Positions 39,701-50,418 of a DNA stretch of 64,000 nucleotides are shown here, piece after piece; within the stretch, counting starts at the first letter, position 1, and each line of letters starts with the position of its first letter. Origin of the DNA: Rhyzopertha dominica (taxonomy: Eukaryota > Arthropoda > Insecta > Coleoptera > Bostrichidae); assembly GCA_025024175.1 (NCBI GenBank), contig QCXZ01000137.1:25110001-25174000 (forward strand), written 5' to 3'. The notes under the pieces were generated by a model. It had not been told where the DNA came from, did not search any database, and worked only from the letters and a program-made list of their open reading frames with translations. Made by a program: the position numbers and the translations under genes.

Positions 39701-42700
39701 TAAATACATTTCGGTGATACAAGAAAAATGCGCTACATTCTATTTTCCCGAAAAAAGGCTTTCATAGATACTTTCCCACACAGCACAAGCTGCTCTAATG
39801 GATATCTATAAAACGTAATTTCTGGATATCCATGACATCTATCAGATGTCCAAAAATATCCATCATATGTCTAAAAGTAGTCCAAATGTCCGGGTAAATA
39901 TCCATCTTTCTGGATATCAAATACATATCTTATAGATGTGCTATTTAACATCTAATGGACAGCTTGAAGTTGGCTAAAACCTGTAACTGTGGATGCTTGA
40001 TGGATATGTATTTCATATCTAATGCTCTTCTAATAGCACCATAAAAAATATAGCGTGTATTTATAAAGTTTATTAGTAAAAACTTGTTTAATACAAAATT
40101 TAATAAAGTACATTGCACTTATACTTATATGTATATGCAGGTCCATGAAGCCACTAACTTTGATGATCAGTCCTGCAAAAAATAAATTGATAAGATAAAA
40201 ATACGGGCATGTTACATGAAATTCTTTGTTAGCTAATCATTTAATATGGTTTAAACACACAGTACAATGGACAAAATTTTACAATTCTAAATTATTCTTG
40301 CAATTTCAGTTGTTATATTATAAATTATTTATTTGAAAGCTAATTTTCTTGTTGCTGATGGATTTCCAATGAAATAATTTAGTCAATCCACGTAAACCAA
40401 ATCAGTTTCAACTTTTAAATAATAAACGGTTGTTCAAAATTACAAAATAGAATTATTCATTAAATCTAATAATAAATTGTTACCCGCATGACAAAAGTGT
40501 TGTCCATTACACATTTAACTTCATAAAGATAGGATGGGATTTTATTTAGTAATTTGATATTCGTTAATTACTGGTCTCTTCAATGCAAAATTCACAGGCA
40601 AATATCAATATTACACACAAAGCACAAGGTTTTGCAAGAAAGTGAGGTTAAGTTTCGAGTAAATACCAAATATTTAAACCATTTATCGACGATAAATAAT
40701 AATAAATAATGTTGATTAAGATAAAACATAAAACGTCAACAAAAGAAGAAATACTTACCGGTAACGTTAAATGTATTTTCCATATTTGATCATCGCACAA
40801 TCACAAACACGTTATTTTTATGGTTATAGCATAGATAAATTAATCTATGGTTATAGCGATGGCGCACATTATTACTTCACATAACAGAGACAGACAATCC
40901 AGCTTGAGACGTTGCAAACGCCTCAATTACTAGTATCTCGGCAGTGAACTTGTATTGCTTTAAGTCTAAATAATAGTAGATAATGTTAAATAAAATGACA
41001 TTATGGTTTAATGATAAAATTTATATGCGAATTCAGCACTTGTCATATGTAATAATAAGTAATTGTATAATGATTGCTTTTCTGACACAGCTTTTGTAGA
41101 TGCCCATCAGCTTTCTCACACTTGGCAACACCGACTAAGTGTATTAGATTTATTATATTATGCCTACACAAACTTAGGGTTAAAAAATTTAATGAACTAA
41201 TTCTCCATATAGTATTTAAGAATAACAATAAATGATTAGGGTACAATAATTTATATAAATAGATTTTGCCAAGAATTTTGTTTACCTTATAGTACGTTTA
41301 TATATCCATTAGACATCCATTATCAAACCGAGTAGACATCACCATGATTTTATTATTCTTTAAAAAACAAATGATTGGTATTATAAAGTAGGTAGGTAGG
41401 TATAAGATGTTACGTACAGCTTAAAAAATAATGACAATTTGGATGATTTGGCATATGTGATTAATGCATATCTATTTCACATCTAATGGATGTAGATGAG
41501 ATATGATATGGATCATGTGGTTATCTGATAGATATCCATAGGCTATCATGTGCTATGTGGGTTGTTTCTTTTAATGTCCAAAAACGCAAGCGGTTCTTTT
41601 ACTGCCTATATTAGAAACCACTTTTATTCATTATGTGTCCAAATCAATTACAGCATTTTTTTTTCAACGATAATATCACAAGATCTTGATAGTCGACTGT
41701 TTTTACATTGAATTTTTCGAGAGTGCACGGCTGTCAATCTGACGAGACTAAACTGGCAAACTGGCATTAATAATTCGACTTCTAAATTTATTAATGCCAA
41801 TTTGGTTAAAGTGACTAGATTGTAGACCTTCCAAAGAGGGACGGAATTCCACACGGCACACGGAAATACCTATTATCAGGTATACAAGTAGCAGGAAAAA
41901 GCTCAATCAAAATTATTATATTTTTATTGATTTTAAACAAGGTTATGATTTCTCACAAATTTTCGCCATTTATCACGTATGTTATAACAATATAAGTTAA
42001 ATTACAGGTCATTATTACTGGCTTCTCGCTCTGAGACATCCAGAGACCGATGTGTATAATTAGCTGCTATAATATATTTTTTTACAGATATTTAGCGGGT
42101 ATTGGTTGACCACGTAAAGATACCGAAACCAAAGCTAAATCATATCGAATAGCAAATAAGCAATAGCATCGTTTTTATTTTTCTCAAACAGAAAATATTT
42201 TATGTTTAATAAAGAGGAAAAAGAGGGGCATTGGAGGGACATTGCGGAAGCACGATAGTTTAAAATGGGGGACTGTCCCTCCAAATGAGGGACGTATGGT
42301 CACTTTAAATTAGGTCGTGTCAAATTTTGGAGCACGGCACTCGAGAAAAATTGAGAAATGTAAATAGTCGCTAATTTATCAAGATCGAGTTGTATTTGTT
42401 AGGATTATTTTTCTTTATAATTAATACAAATCCTTCATATACCGATTACCGAACCAAATACATAACCTCAACCACCCAAGAGGGGCGTTTACCTAGAGCG
42501 AAGCGGGTCATTTTAAGCACCTACCGTTTTACATTTTACAGAGTTATTCGAAACTTTTTCGAAGTGAAATTTTGGATTGTAGATGTAGCTACAATGTAGA
42601 GTTCGAGTTTTTTCTGAATTTGGTACGGTAATGTAAATATTTATTGTTATATTTTGCTTAAAAATGCGTATTTTTGGCGAGCTATTTCTCGAAAACTAAG

Positions 42701-45700
42701 GCACATAAACGAAAAATTCGAACTCCACGTTATAGCTACATATTTCTTTGTACACTACCAAAAACATGAGCACGATAAATGAGTAAAAACATTCAAAAAA
42801 TCTAAAACCGCAAACCCTTTTCGCACGAGTTCGTCAAGAGAGCGGAATGCGAATGCCCATCCCCACCAGGTCCGTCGCGTGGTATCCAGTGAACAGTGAA
42901 GCTAAGATACAATCCTGTCGGGAATGATCGAGCGGTATACGATCTATTCCGATATGACTGGATTTCTAAGATTGTATGTCTAAATACACGTGACAAGTTT
43001 AATGTTAAAAGCTCTTTCACATTAATTTACTGTCTGCCGAAGCAATGGGGAGGCGGAATGAAAATTATTATAAAAGTTCCTCCAGAAATCATAGTCGACA
43101 TGCAGTTAGAATGAAATGTTATATAGTTCATATTTACAGAAATACATGGGTTATTGCATATTTTGAATAACCTGGTATAATATCATAGTAAGTTACTAAT
43201 ATCATGCTTACTTTTTTATGCACACTCTACAGTCAGCAATTTTCCGAATATTAGTTTAGCCCGTCTGATCTTTGCGTGATTTCAATCTATCGGCTACCCT
43301 CTTACGTCCCATGTCCCGCTGGTAATACGGGTTGCATAGTTTACATTTCTGCCCGATCGCTCCAAGTAAATGCCCCTCTTAAGCAACGTCGGGCACGGTC
43401 AGTACTTGGATGGGTGACCGCTTGGGCATACCACATGATGTTGACATACATTTTTTAAAGCAAACTTTTGTTATTGATAACCAGATGTAACAGATTTTGA
43501 TTTCAGATATGATTAGCTGAAAACAAACTTAAATAAACCAAAACTTATTCATATTGTAGAAATTGTCAAAATTTAAAATCGACTGCAAAATTTCAAGCAT
43601 ACAAGACTAAAAACTAAACAGCAGAAAATAATTATTCAAATAAAAGTAAAATGATTTCTCCTAGTCCCAAGCAGATTCTTAACCCCAATTGTCCAAAAAA
43701 TTTGTGAGTATGTATTTTAATAGCTATGAAAATACTTGTAAGATTTATATATGTGCCCCATGTTTTTTTGTTTCAAATCTTACAAATATTTTCATAACTA
43801 GTAAAAAATTCATATCACAAATTTTCAGGACTATCTGTATGGAGTTATAAATCTGTATGGAGGATATAGGAGAAATCATTTTATAGTGTTAGTGCAATTT
43901 AAAAAACTATAAAAATTATTTTTTATATGAATAATTAAATTAATTAGCTAGCTATATGTACTTTTAGGGCGGCAAAGCACCAACTGCTAAACAAGATGTG
44001 GATGAAACAGCCGCTGAAGATGCCATTCCTCCCACTGAAACACCTGAAGAAGTGCAGCTCCATCCAGTTGAAATAATGAATCAATACTTTGAGGTTCTAA
44101 AAAGAGCCACTGGTAAATTTTTTTATAACATACCATCATACTGGATCTCATACAAATATATTTAGGTGCAATTAGTACGGAAGAAGTATTAACTCGTTTC
44201 TATTCTCAGAAAGAAACTTTAGCACGTTTATCGTTATTAAGAAAAACAAACGAAGACCATAAGCAAAGATTAGAAGCTCGTCGTGACAAGCTGGCTATGG
44301 AATTTGAAAAACTAAAATATGCGGAAGTACAAGATACCGAACAGTATGTATCTATACCCACATATATTAAGAGGAAAGATGCTTATCAAATTTAAATTAA
44401 TAAATACATATTTGTTTAGTACTTATGCTTAAAGAAAAAATCTTGTTTTATGTTTTGTTTTGCTTCATTAGTGATTGTTGGTTATACTTACAACAAGTAA
44501 CAATTTTATTAATTTGGACTGGGCTTTTCAGGAATGCTTTAGAAATGGAAAAAATACAGCTCTCAATTGAAAAGGAAAAAGAAACGACTCGAAGATGTGA
44601 AGATGATGTTAAGAAGATAAACGATGTTGTCTCTAATTTGTCGGAAGCACTGTATAATTTGCATTTTTTAGTAAACCCTGAAACAACAGCTCATGAAGAA
44701 CCTCTAACTGTAGTACAGTTTATTATAAAAGATTTAGAGAAAATATTATGCCAAATACCAAATTTTGAAGAAATCAGCAAGGTTAGTATTCTTGTATGTT
44801 TGTTATAACACTAAGTATTCAAAGATTCTACATTATAGCCCAGAGAAAGAGGTGAGGAGGATGTTAAATGGTTACCGAATCCATACACTGCCTTGTTAAG
44901 CAAAACCCCTCTGCCCCAGCAAGGAGCGTCCCCAGCTCCACAACAACCACCAGGTAAGATCATTGATTAAAATGTTGCATGTTGTGAATAATGTGGAAAA
45001 AGAAAAATATGTCCGACTTTGTCTCAATTCTATATCCTACAGCATACACAAAAACAACAAAATATTTTACCAATGTATGAGGGTGGTAATTTCAAACAAA
45101 TATTTTATTCTTGTGCTTCGTATCTGTGAAGGCAACTGAATATCACATGGAACAGTACAGTGTAGGTACCTACACATAATAATTATTCTAGTGAATGTAT
45201 GTAAAGCGAAAAGAATTACCATTCATGTGAAGTATCAGAGAGTTATGTAATTTGGGTTATTGGCCAATAAAAATAAAACACCACCATCATTTTCGCTAAT
45301 GCCAAAACTTCGAAACCTCTAAGGAAACAAAAGAGAAAAGTCCAAACAGTTGGCATAAAAAAACCAGTTTTATTTCGTTGGAAGGATATCCCATGATTTG
45401 TTTAAAGAAAAGGAAATTATACAGAATCAGCCAAAAGCTGCTATTCTACTACTCATTTACCTTACTGAAAATACAGACAACTGAAAAATTAGGAACTCTA
45501 GAAGTTAAATCAATAAACAACACAGAAAAATGAGGTCATTCTATATTTCATAGCATTTCAGGAATCACCTATAATTAAAGTAATTAAAAAGCATTCTACG
45601 ATCCTTAGAAAACCACATTGAATTATAAATAGCTGTACTTTCATGTGATGTGAGAGTTATTGTATTTGTATTGTTTACATCTATTTTCATAGCAAGAAAA

Positions 45701-48700
45701 TAATTTATTCACTCCAGCAGATATTTCATAATTTTACAATTTACGTTGTGATTTAGTCCACACTATTGTCATCGGTGTATAAAAACATACATTCTGAACC
45801 ATGTCATTAAAAACATTTTTGAAGTTTTCTATACACCATCGACTTAACAACTACAGTTATGGAACGCATGTTGCCTGTGTTACCGTGTGTGGCTAAGAGA
45901 CACCAACATGCTTCATGGAGCATATTATGAAGTTTTCAAGTACGACACACTTTTCATTATTATCATAAAAAACAAGAAGTAAATACAACATATATAAACA
46001 TATGTATGGACATTAAAAATAAATATAGATATGAAACAAAGTAAAACCATAGATTAATTAATTAATTTATCTATGGTAAAGCATAAAATTTTAGAAACAA
46101 CTTTACAAACAAACTTTAGAAACAAACTGTATTTTAAGTGGTGTGTTATGATATACTATAAAAAGTAAGTATACGGTTCCATTAAAAAAATAAAGTTATA
46201 TGCAATGCTGAAAATATATAACACCCAACGCATATGAGTAAATTTAATGAAAGGGTGCCGGCTTTCACAAGTCTCGACTTGACATATCACAAGTATCTCC
46301 ATTATATATAAAAAAGGCACTACCGATCGATTTCATAGTAATTACTCCCTGTATATTGTCAAAAAGCTGATACATGCGATTATTTTCAAGTTATTGTTAT
46401 GCAGTGCCATGCTACAATTCTGTATTCATATTCACTAAATGTGAAAAGTCAACTTTTATATTATTATTAATGATCCACTAGACAATTTCTATTTTTGCCA
46501 TAGTTGCAANAAATCAGGAAAATTTTCTTTTTTGAATATACTACTGCTGCTTTGTCACATACAAACATTTCTTGCACATTATTGGCCAAGACATCATTTT
46601 ATAAAAAGTTTAGTTATGCATGTTTGTTACTTTTTACAAAATAAATAATTGCAGTTTAAGTTATGACAATTAATTTTTAAAATTTACTTTTTGACATGTA
46701 ACATCTCCGCTACATTGACTGATGTACGTTTATTTAAATTTTGGTCAATGTCTGCATTTTCTAACATTAAAATTCAAATGAAATAGTAGATATACAGGGT
46801 GTCTCTAAATTCAATGTCATAATTTCTAGTGCGTATTCCTGACGAAAAGTCTATATAAACATGTGTCCGAAAATGCTTCATTTTTGATATACAGGGTTAA
46901 AAACAAGATTTCGATTTCTTTTATTTTTTACAGAACGGTTTTTTTGAATCTTTACGAATTTTAGGAGAATGTTATAATAGATCACGGCTAATAATCTGGC
47001 ATGAAACATTTTTTCATATCTGTAACAGAGGGGGCTTAGGGGGAGGGGCAGAAGGGTTTTCTCTTTGAAAAAAAGTTGTGTGTGAGATGTCAAAAAGCTC
47101 GTTACTATTTTCAGAAAGAGCAACAAATAAGGTACAAAAAAGGACCTCTTATTGCATTTCGCTAGTACAAACCGCTTTCGAAAAAATCGACAAAACTTGA
47201 ATTCGTACAGGTTGGCGTAAATAGACCAAAAATTAACTTTTTTTATTTTCCAAAGAAATTGACGTTTATATGNCAACAATTTTTTGGAATTAATTGAATT
47301 ATATCATGATAAATGGTCAGACACAATATTACCACCATATCTAAACAGTGGCGGTAATTTGGAGGGGCAAGATGCCTTTTTTATAAAAATATTGTTTCCA
47401 CATTTTTTTAAACCATTTCAATAATTATAAAGATCAGTAAAATATAAAAAAGAAAAATTAAATTAATTAATTAATTAAATTATTTTTTAAAGCTAGATAT
47501 GCAACTTGCATTTGGCGTTATTAAAAATCTTTAAAAAATGCAATTTCTTAATTTTACGACTTGTCTTAGCAGTATAAAAAGTAAATTTTTCTTCTTTTAA
47601 TATTATTAACTGATCTTCATAATTTTTGAAACAATTTAAAAATGTGGAAACAATCTTTTTATAAAAAATACTTCTTGCTCCCCAGCCCCAAATTGCCGTC
47701 ACTGTTTAGATATGGAGGTAATCCTTATGTCTGATCATTTGCAATGATATAGTTCAATTAATTTCAAAAAGTTGTTGCCATATAAACGTTATTTTCTTTG
47801 GAAAATAAAAAAAAGTTAATTTTTGGTCTATTTGCGCCAACCTGTAAGAATTCATATTTTCTTGATTTTCTCGAAAACAGTTCGTTCTAGCGAAATGCAA
47901 TAAGAGATCCTTTTTTGTACCTTATTTGTTGCTCTTTCTGAAAATAGTAACGAGCTTTTTGACATTTGACACACAACTTTTTTCCAAAGAGAAAATCCCT
48001 CTGCCCCTCCCTCTGTTAAAGGTATGTAAAAATCTTTTATGCCGGATTATTAGCCATGATCTATTACAACGTTCCGCTAAAATTCGTAAAGTTTCGAAAA
48101 ACCGTTCTCTAAAAAAATAAAAAAAATCGAAAATTTTTGTTTAACTTCAACACTCTGTATATCAAAAATGAAGCATTTTCGGACACATGTTTATATTTAT
48201 TATTTCGCCATACATTCATGTCAGGAACACGCAATAGAAATTATGACATCGAATTTAGAGACACCCTGTATCTATCGTATCCATCATATGAATAATTACG
48301 TTGTCATCTACCAAAAATGGGTTTACTTTATTAGTGTGAGAAATTTTTTTTAGTAATCAGTACAAAATACTTTGATAAGATTTATGTACATATTGCCTCC
48401 ATTTTTTCTGTATTAATAAATTTTCTAGTTGCCAATTGTCAAAAAACAACGGGCATGTCTCTCTCTATTATTCAGCCACTACTTTTCTATATCAATGCTG
48501 TACACACACCTTATTTTACTACATAGAACAAAATTCTTGAGCACTGAAAAAGTATCCACTGTTGTTTGTTTGGAAAATTCATAGAAAAAAGCTGCACATG
48601 GCAAATAATCGAGAAATGGAGGGCATATAGCTACCAGAAAACATATTCTTTTTGTAAAAGTCATTCTTGTTGAAAATTGCTAGAAGTTTAATCGGTCACA

Positions 48701-48995
48701 ACACTTACTTGAAAAATTAGCATGATTGAGGAAATACAGTATACTTAGATTTAATATATACATTGCCCCAGGCATAAAAATTATCACAATATATAAAAAT
48801 TAAAACAGTGAAAAATTATTACTATATGTCCATGATTTTTCTAAATAGCATATCCATAACCAAAACATTATTAACGTTTCAGGTTCAGAAGATGAGGAAG
48901 AAGTTCCATCTCGTGGTTTTCTCAAACGTCAGGCTCAAATTGTTGTAGATGCCAAGCTTAGAAGAAAAAATGTTCATATGTTACCTCGAAAATAG
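27656..48995 (+). CDS. ODAD3: Outer dynein arm docking complex subunit 3 (CCDC151 family), ten exons
   Basis: Ten exons (27656-27746, 30276-30550, 36244-36345, 36541-36729, 38967-39137, 43968-44112, 44166-44343, 44532-44781, 44839-44953, 48883-48995) join in frame through GT-AG introns to give 542 residues; the human protein has about 595. Family marks seen are KKIQLSEGQRKALFE at residues 25-39, LRYRIRQKQKYLTEL across the exon 2/3 junction, REAEHI in exon 4, VLKRATG at the exon 6/7 junction, and an acidic tail EDEEEVPSRGFLKRQ before a basic C-terminus. Most of residues 15-465 is heptad-rich coiled coil with no membrane segment. Known role of the family: with ODAD1, ODAD2 and ODAD4 it docks outer dynein arms on doublet microtubules of motile cilia; in insects that means sperm flagella and mechanosensory cilia. 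Intron sizes run from 53 bp to 5.7 kb and the large ones are full of repeats. The start ATG (AAAACATGG) has a stop-containing upstream region. Confident identification; untranslated exons are not resolved. Confidence 0.9.
28481..28512. repeat. Perfect 12-bp inverted repeat
   Basis: TGAGGAACATTT and AAATGTTCCTCA flank an 8-nt loop, in ODAD3 intron 1. It could be a small hairpin repeat; no other function is evident. Confidence 0.7.
28571..29045 (-). pseudogene. BEL/Pao retrotransposon pol C-terminal fragment
   Basis: Minus-strand reading gives VRESLRKRFHIEYLGQL, then KRLNWPLGRIIQLLPGKDGT, VRLVRVKTTKGQLLRPVQRI, and after a frame slip KTRSGRISKMPERFS and a stop. This is the C-terminal segment (DUF5641 type) that follows integrase in BEL/Pao elements. 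The frame breaks at an ATATATAT tract around 28727-28735. No other part of the element is seen nearby. It lies antisense in ODAD3 intron 1. Confidence 0.8.
30276..30550 (+). CDS. ODAD3: ODAD3 exon 2
   Basis: Acceptor TTTTCAG|AGGGAC and donor AGGCAG|GTATGA. Encodes residues 31-122, highly charged coiled coil starting EGQRKALFEECEEE and ending LRYRIRQ. It ends on a codon boundary. Confidence 0.9.
30716..31060 (+). repeat. Dispersed repeat fragment with CAGGGTG-type end
   Basis: Starts ACACAGGGTGATAAATATTA, the kind of terminus common to many insect interspersed repeats, followed by sequence that I recall as recurrent in insect genomes (CCGTTAACCATAGATTTTTG). The open frame at 30834-31049 is not recognised. 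Confidence 0.4.
32158..32665. repeat. Divergent tandem repeat, about 4.4 units of 100-130 bp
   Basis: Units begin near 32158, 32289, 32391, 32512 and 32623. Each carries ATCACGTTTGACGACACTCA-like sequence, then a TTTTTGCACCTTTAG-like block, a TACCAtGGTGCATG-like block and ATCATACTCAGCATC. Units differ by substitutions and indels. Located in ODAD3 intron 2. Confidence 0.85.
34302..34368. repeat. Diverged copy of the 25-kb hairpin family
   Basis: ACTGTCTGCACCGCA and CATTATAACTCATCAGTGCT match, in rearranged order, the arm and flank of the 25176-25282 hairpin (including GCGGTGCAGAC at about 25292). Shows that the sequence is dispersed. Confidence 0.55.
35050..36010. repeat. Divergent tandem repeat, four units of about 230-280 bp
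   Basis: The word TCAGTTGATGCTCG or a close variant recurs near 35115, 35347, 35617 and 35897. It is followed each time by a T-rich tract, CTATTTAAACCAC-like sequence, TTCAAATAA, TTAGCTATTGTA, GTGAACAGTAG and a run ending in AAAATATGAAAGTT-like sequence. Units are strongly diverged. Located in ODAD3 intron 2. Confidence 0.8.
36244..36345 (+). CDS. ODAD3: ODAD3 exon 3
   Basis: A 102-nt exon with acceptor TTTTTCAG|AAACAA and donor AAAAAG|GTAAAT, phase 0 at both ends. Encodes KQKYLTELGNEYQVLIS and onward, continuing the coiled coil (residues 123-156). Confidence 0.85.
36541..36729 (+). CDS. ODAD3: ODAD3 exon 4
   Basis: A 189-nt exon with acceptor CATTTTAG|GCGACT and donor CAACAA|GTAAGG, phase 0. 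Encodes residues 157-219, including the conserved REAEHIRIRYRDIKKSLED stretch. Confidence 0.9.
36730..38966 (+). other. ODAD3 intron 4
   Basis: AT-rich with no gene. Its one distinct structure is the hairpin at 37062-37148. Confidence 0.6.
37062..37148. repeat. Hairpin with about 40-bp arms
   Basis: The inner part is TATCCTACTTCCAA against TTGGAAGTAGGATA with a 2-nt loop. The outer part is AATAATAATAAAAC plus CTTGTTTTTAT against its inverse. The left arm has an 8-bp extra block (TTGTATTT). A typical palindromic MITE, or a potential small-RNA precursor. Confidence 0.85.
38967..39137 (+). CDS. ODAD3: ODAD3 exon 5
   Basis: A 171-nt exon with acceptor GACACAG|ATTAAC and donor TTTCAG|GTAAAC, phase 0. 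Encodes residues 220-276, Arg/Lys/Glu-rich coiled coil (SKSAARDRRTIEGRRIVEKQ). The open frame extends past both ends, but the splice sites and family alignment set these limits. Confidence 0.85.
39500..39571 (+). pseudogene. tRNA-like sequence (anticodon loop CTGGTAT), degenerate acceptor stem
   Basis: A D arm with GCTC/GAGC stem and A-box TGGCTCAGTGAT, an anticodon stem TTTGA/TCAAA around CTGGTAT (GGT at 34-36), a five-base variable loop, and a T arm CCGAG/CTCGG with B-box GAGTTCAAATC are all well formed. The acceptor stem pairs only partly. tRNA-Thr(GGT) is not normally used in animals, so a tRNA pseudogene or SINE head is more likely than a working tRNA. Confidence 0.65.
39775..41561. mobile_element. 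Candidate non-autonomous DNA transposon with CCCACATAGCACA-type TIRs
   Basis: CCCACACAGCACAAGCTG at 39775 and, inverted, CCCACATAGCACATGATAG ending at 41561, both followed by AATGGATATCTAT-like sequence. Subterminal regions at both ends are packed with GGATATCC/ATCCAT/CATCTAATGG words, typical of transposase-binding arrays. No transposase frame lies inside. Part of the interior (40205-40370) matches a dispersed repeat also present at 57388 and 53745. Confidence 0.6.
42585..42745. repeat. Imperfect inverted repeat, about 35-bp arms
   Basis: TAGCTACAATGTAGAGTTCG near 42587 and the inverse of CGAACTCCACGTTATAGCTA near 42717 pair with a few mismatches around an 80-nt loop. Located in ODAD3 intron 5; probably a MITE remnant. 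Confidence 0.6.
43351..43448 (+). pseudogene. 5S rRNA-derived sequence
   Basis: TTAAGCAACGTCGGGC, GGTCAGTACTTGGATGGG and TGACCGCTTGGGCATACC follow the 3' two-thirds of 5S rRNA almost exactly, including the internal promoter. Upstream, CCCGATCGCTCCAAGT matches the preceding part of 5S apart from an insertion of about 11 bases. The 5' third is not clearly preserved. Either a 5S pseudogene or the head of a 5S-derived SINE (SINE3 class). Confidence 0.75.
43968..44112 (+). CDS. ODAD3: ODAD3 exon 6
   Basis: Acceptor TACTTTTAG|GGCGGC and donor CCACTG|GTAAAT. Encodes an acidic, proline-containing linker (AAEDAIPPTETPEEVQ) and then MNQYFEVLKRATG. It ends with one base of a split Gly codon. Confidence 0.85.
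44166..44343 (+). CDS. ODAD3: ODAD3 exon 7
   Basis: Separated from exon 6 by a 53-bp intron. Starts by completing Gly (ATG-AISTEEVLTRFYSQKETL) and ends at ACCGAACA|GTATGT with two bases of a Gln codon. Coiled coil ending EFEKLKYAEVQDTEQ, a block conserved in the family. Confidence 0.85.
44532..44781 (+). CDS. ODAD3: ODAD3 exon 8
   Basis: Acceptor CTTTTCAG|GAATGC and donor AGCAAG|GTTAGT. Encodes NALEMEKIQLSIEKEKETTR and a less charged helical end (LHFLVNPETTAHEEPLTVVQ), residues 384-467. The open frame continues upstream through intron 7, but those residues do not fit the family. Confidence 0.85.
44839..44953 (+). CDS. ODAD3: ODAD3 exon 9
   Basis: Follows a 57-bp intron. Encodes a low-complexity proline/glutamine-rich linker (PLPQQGASPAPQQPP). 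It ends CCACCAG|GTAAGA with one base of a Gly codon completed in exon 10. Confidence 0.8.
44954..48882 (+). other. ODAD3 intron 9 (3.9 kb)
   Basis: The first 1.8 kb is AT-rich with no gene. A palindrome CCATAGATTAATTAATTAAT followed by TTATCTATGG lies at about 46047-46076. The rest is mostly the foldback element. Confidence 0.7.
46792..48271. mobile_element. Foldback element with very long inverted repeats
   Basis: ATACAGGGTGTCTCTAAATT begins the element at 46792 and its exact inverse ends it at 48271. The two halves remain alignable as inverted copies for roughly 670 bp (46792 to about 47460, and about 47585 to 48271) around a central AT-rich spacer of about 120 bp. Matching landmarks include ACATGTGTCCGAAAATGCTT, the GAAAGAGCAACAAATAAGGT block, and the inner CCATATCTAAACAGTG block. 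No transposase. The intron transcript would contain a long double-stranded stem. Confidence 0.9.
48883..48995 (+). CDS. ODAD3: ODAD3 exon 10 (stop codon)
   Basis: Acceptor AACGTTTCAG|GTTCAG. Encodes GSEDEEEVPSRGFLKRQAQI then a basic tail ending MLPRK and TAG. The acidic-then-basic C-terminus matches the end of vertebrate ODAD3. It lies 3.9 kb after exon 9, beyond the large foldback element. Confidence 0.9.
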
Positions 48996-49230
48996 ATTAC
49001 TGTAGTGTATGCATGTTTTAACACTGTGATATAAATAATACCACCAAGACAGTTCTCGACTTTATGTTATTGTATTTCATATAAACCTCTGTAACACTTT
49101 GATGTTAACATAACACAGAGTTCTACAATAGTATATTAAAAAACTAGTTTGATAAGGCACCTTCAGTTGGAAGTGTGCGACAAAGGGCCTTATGAAACAG
49201 GTTTTTTACCCAAGAAAATATGAATGATTT

Positions 49231-49236
49231 AATAAA
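49231..49236 (+). terminator. Candidate poly(A) signal for ODAD3
   Basis: An AATAAA hexamer about 235 bp after the ODAD3 stop, in AT-rich sequence. AATAAA is frequent by chance at this composition, so the choice is tentative. Confidence 0.35.
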
Positions 49237-49454
49237 TATTAAATATGTACGTAATATTAATCTGTCACATTTAAGTTGGCTACATATTAATTTTGGCAAG
49301 TCACATGACAGTTATGACTACGTTACGGCATTACGAGTTTAAGTTTATTATTTAATGTTCCCTCAATGTTATTTACTGAAACCAACATTAGAAAATAAAA
49401 AATTCAATTTCATAATGACTTCATTAAGAAGGCAAAATAGAAAAAAAATATACA

Positions 49455-49830
49455 GTGTGTTTATTAATCAATGGGCCATATATTAACAGTAGGTTCCTTG
49501 AGTCATAATAAGCTAAAATAAACCAATTAACCTTAGAGCAATTTTGTCTCTTTACAAAGTTACAGTTTTTCAAGATATTTTATTCAAATTTGGTACAGAG
49601 GTATGTCTTTCCATGAACATCTTGCAAGACGCCCACACTCACACATTGACGACTACTTGCTCCATAAATACGTATGGTACCATAACACATCTGTGAAAAC
49701 CAGGCTTACAAATATTATGACAGAACTCATTTTGGTATTAATGTTGCTGTAGTGTTCAATGTATACTCAATGGACTTAAAATTAGCACTTTTTGGAAGGC
49801 TGTATCTCATCCATTGTTTCAAAATTGCAT
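49455..49830. repeat. Dispersed repeat fragment
   Basis: Begins ACAGTGTGTTTATTAATCAA, then AACAGTAGGTTCCTTGAGTC, and ends around CTCAATGGACTTAAAATTAG. The order of words resembles an interspersed repeat that I have seen in insect genomes. Family unknown. Confidence 0.4.
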
Positions 49831-50418
49831 AGTTTAATACAAAAAAAATCGATATATTTCATCCACCACTATACCACTATGTTAGCAGAGGGTTTTCAGG
49901 GTTGCATATTTAGGTTTATACTACCAGCCCATAAATAAGTGCAAAGCATACCGTATGTTGCAACATTTGAACAGGAGTAAAAATCTGTTTATGACAAATG
50001 TCAAACATTATTATAGCGGGCTCCAGCTATTAATAATAAAAAAAAATACATTAACAATTAGAGGAGCCGCCAAAAAAATAATAATAAGCAAACAATAAAA
50101 TATAGTTGACATGAATGATTTTTAAAATGTTATTTTTGAAATATACGCTCTGGAGTATTGGAAACTTCTCAAACATACAGCAACCTTATTCTGTTTGTTT
50201 ATTGCTAATCTAGCTAGCTTATCATGAGCAACAGTAAATACAAAAAACACTTCCAGCCATTCCTATGTAAACTGGTATAGTAGAAACAAAAATAGATTTC
50301 TGACACTTCTGAATGAGGTTTAATATGGGATATAGGATAAAGTTTTTCCATAAGATTACAAATGCTAGATGCAAAAGCATTTTGAGTAAGTAATTTGCAG
50401 TTGCCTTTATTCATTTAC

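Larger units (their letters stand above)
39138..43967 (+). other. ODAD3 intron 5 (4.8 kb)
   Basis: Holds the tRNA-like sequence, the 1.8-kb TIR element, the 42.6-kb inverted repeat and the 5S-derived sequence. No further coding exon is needed to join exons 5 and 6. Confidence 0.7.

Noticed and set aside
46878..47279. 133-codon minus-strand frame
   Set aside because: Lies wholly within the foldback arm and has an N-containing, low-information translation; not a gene.
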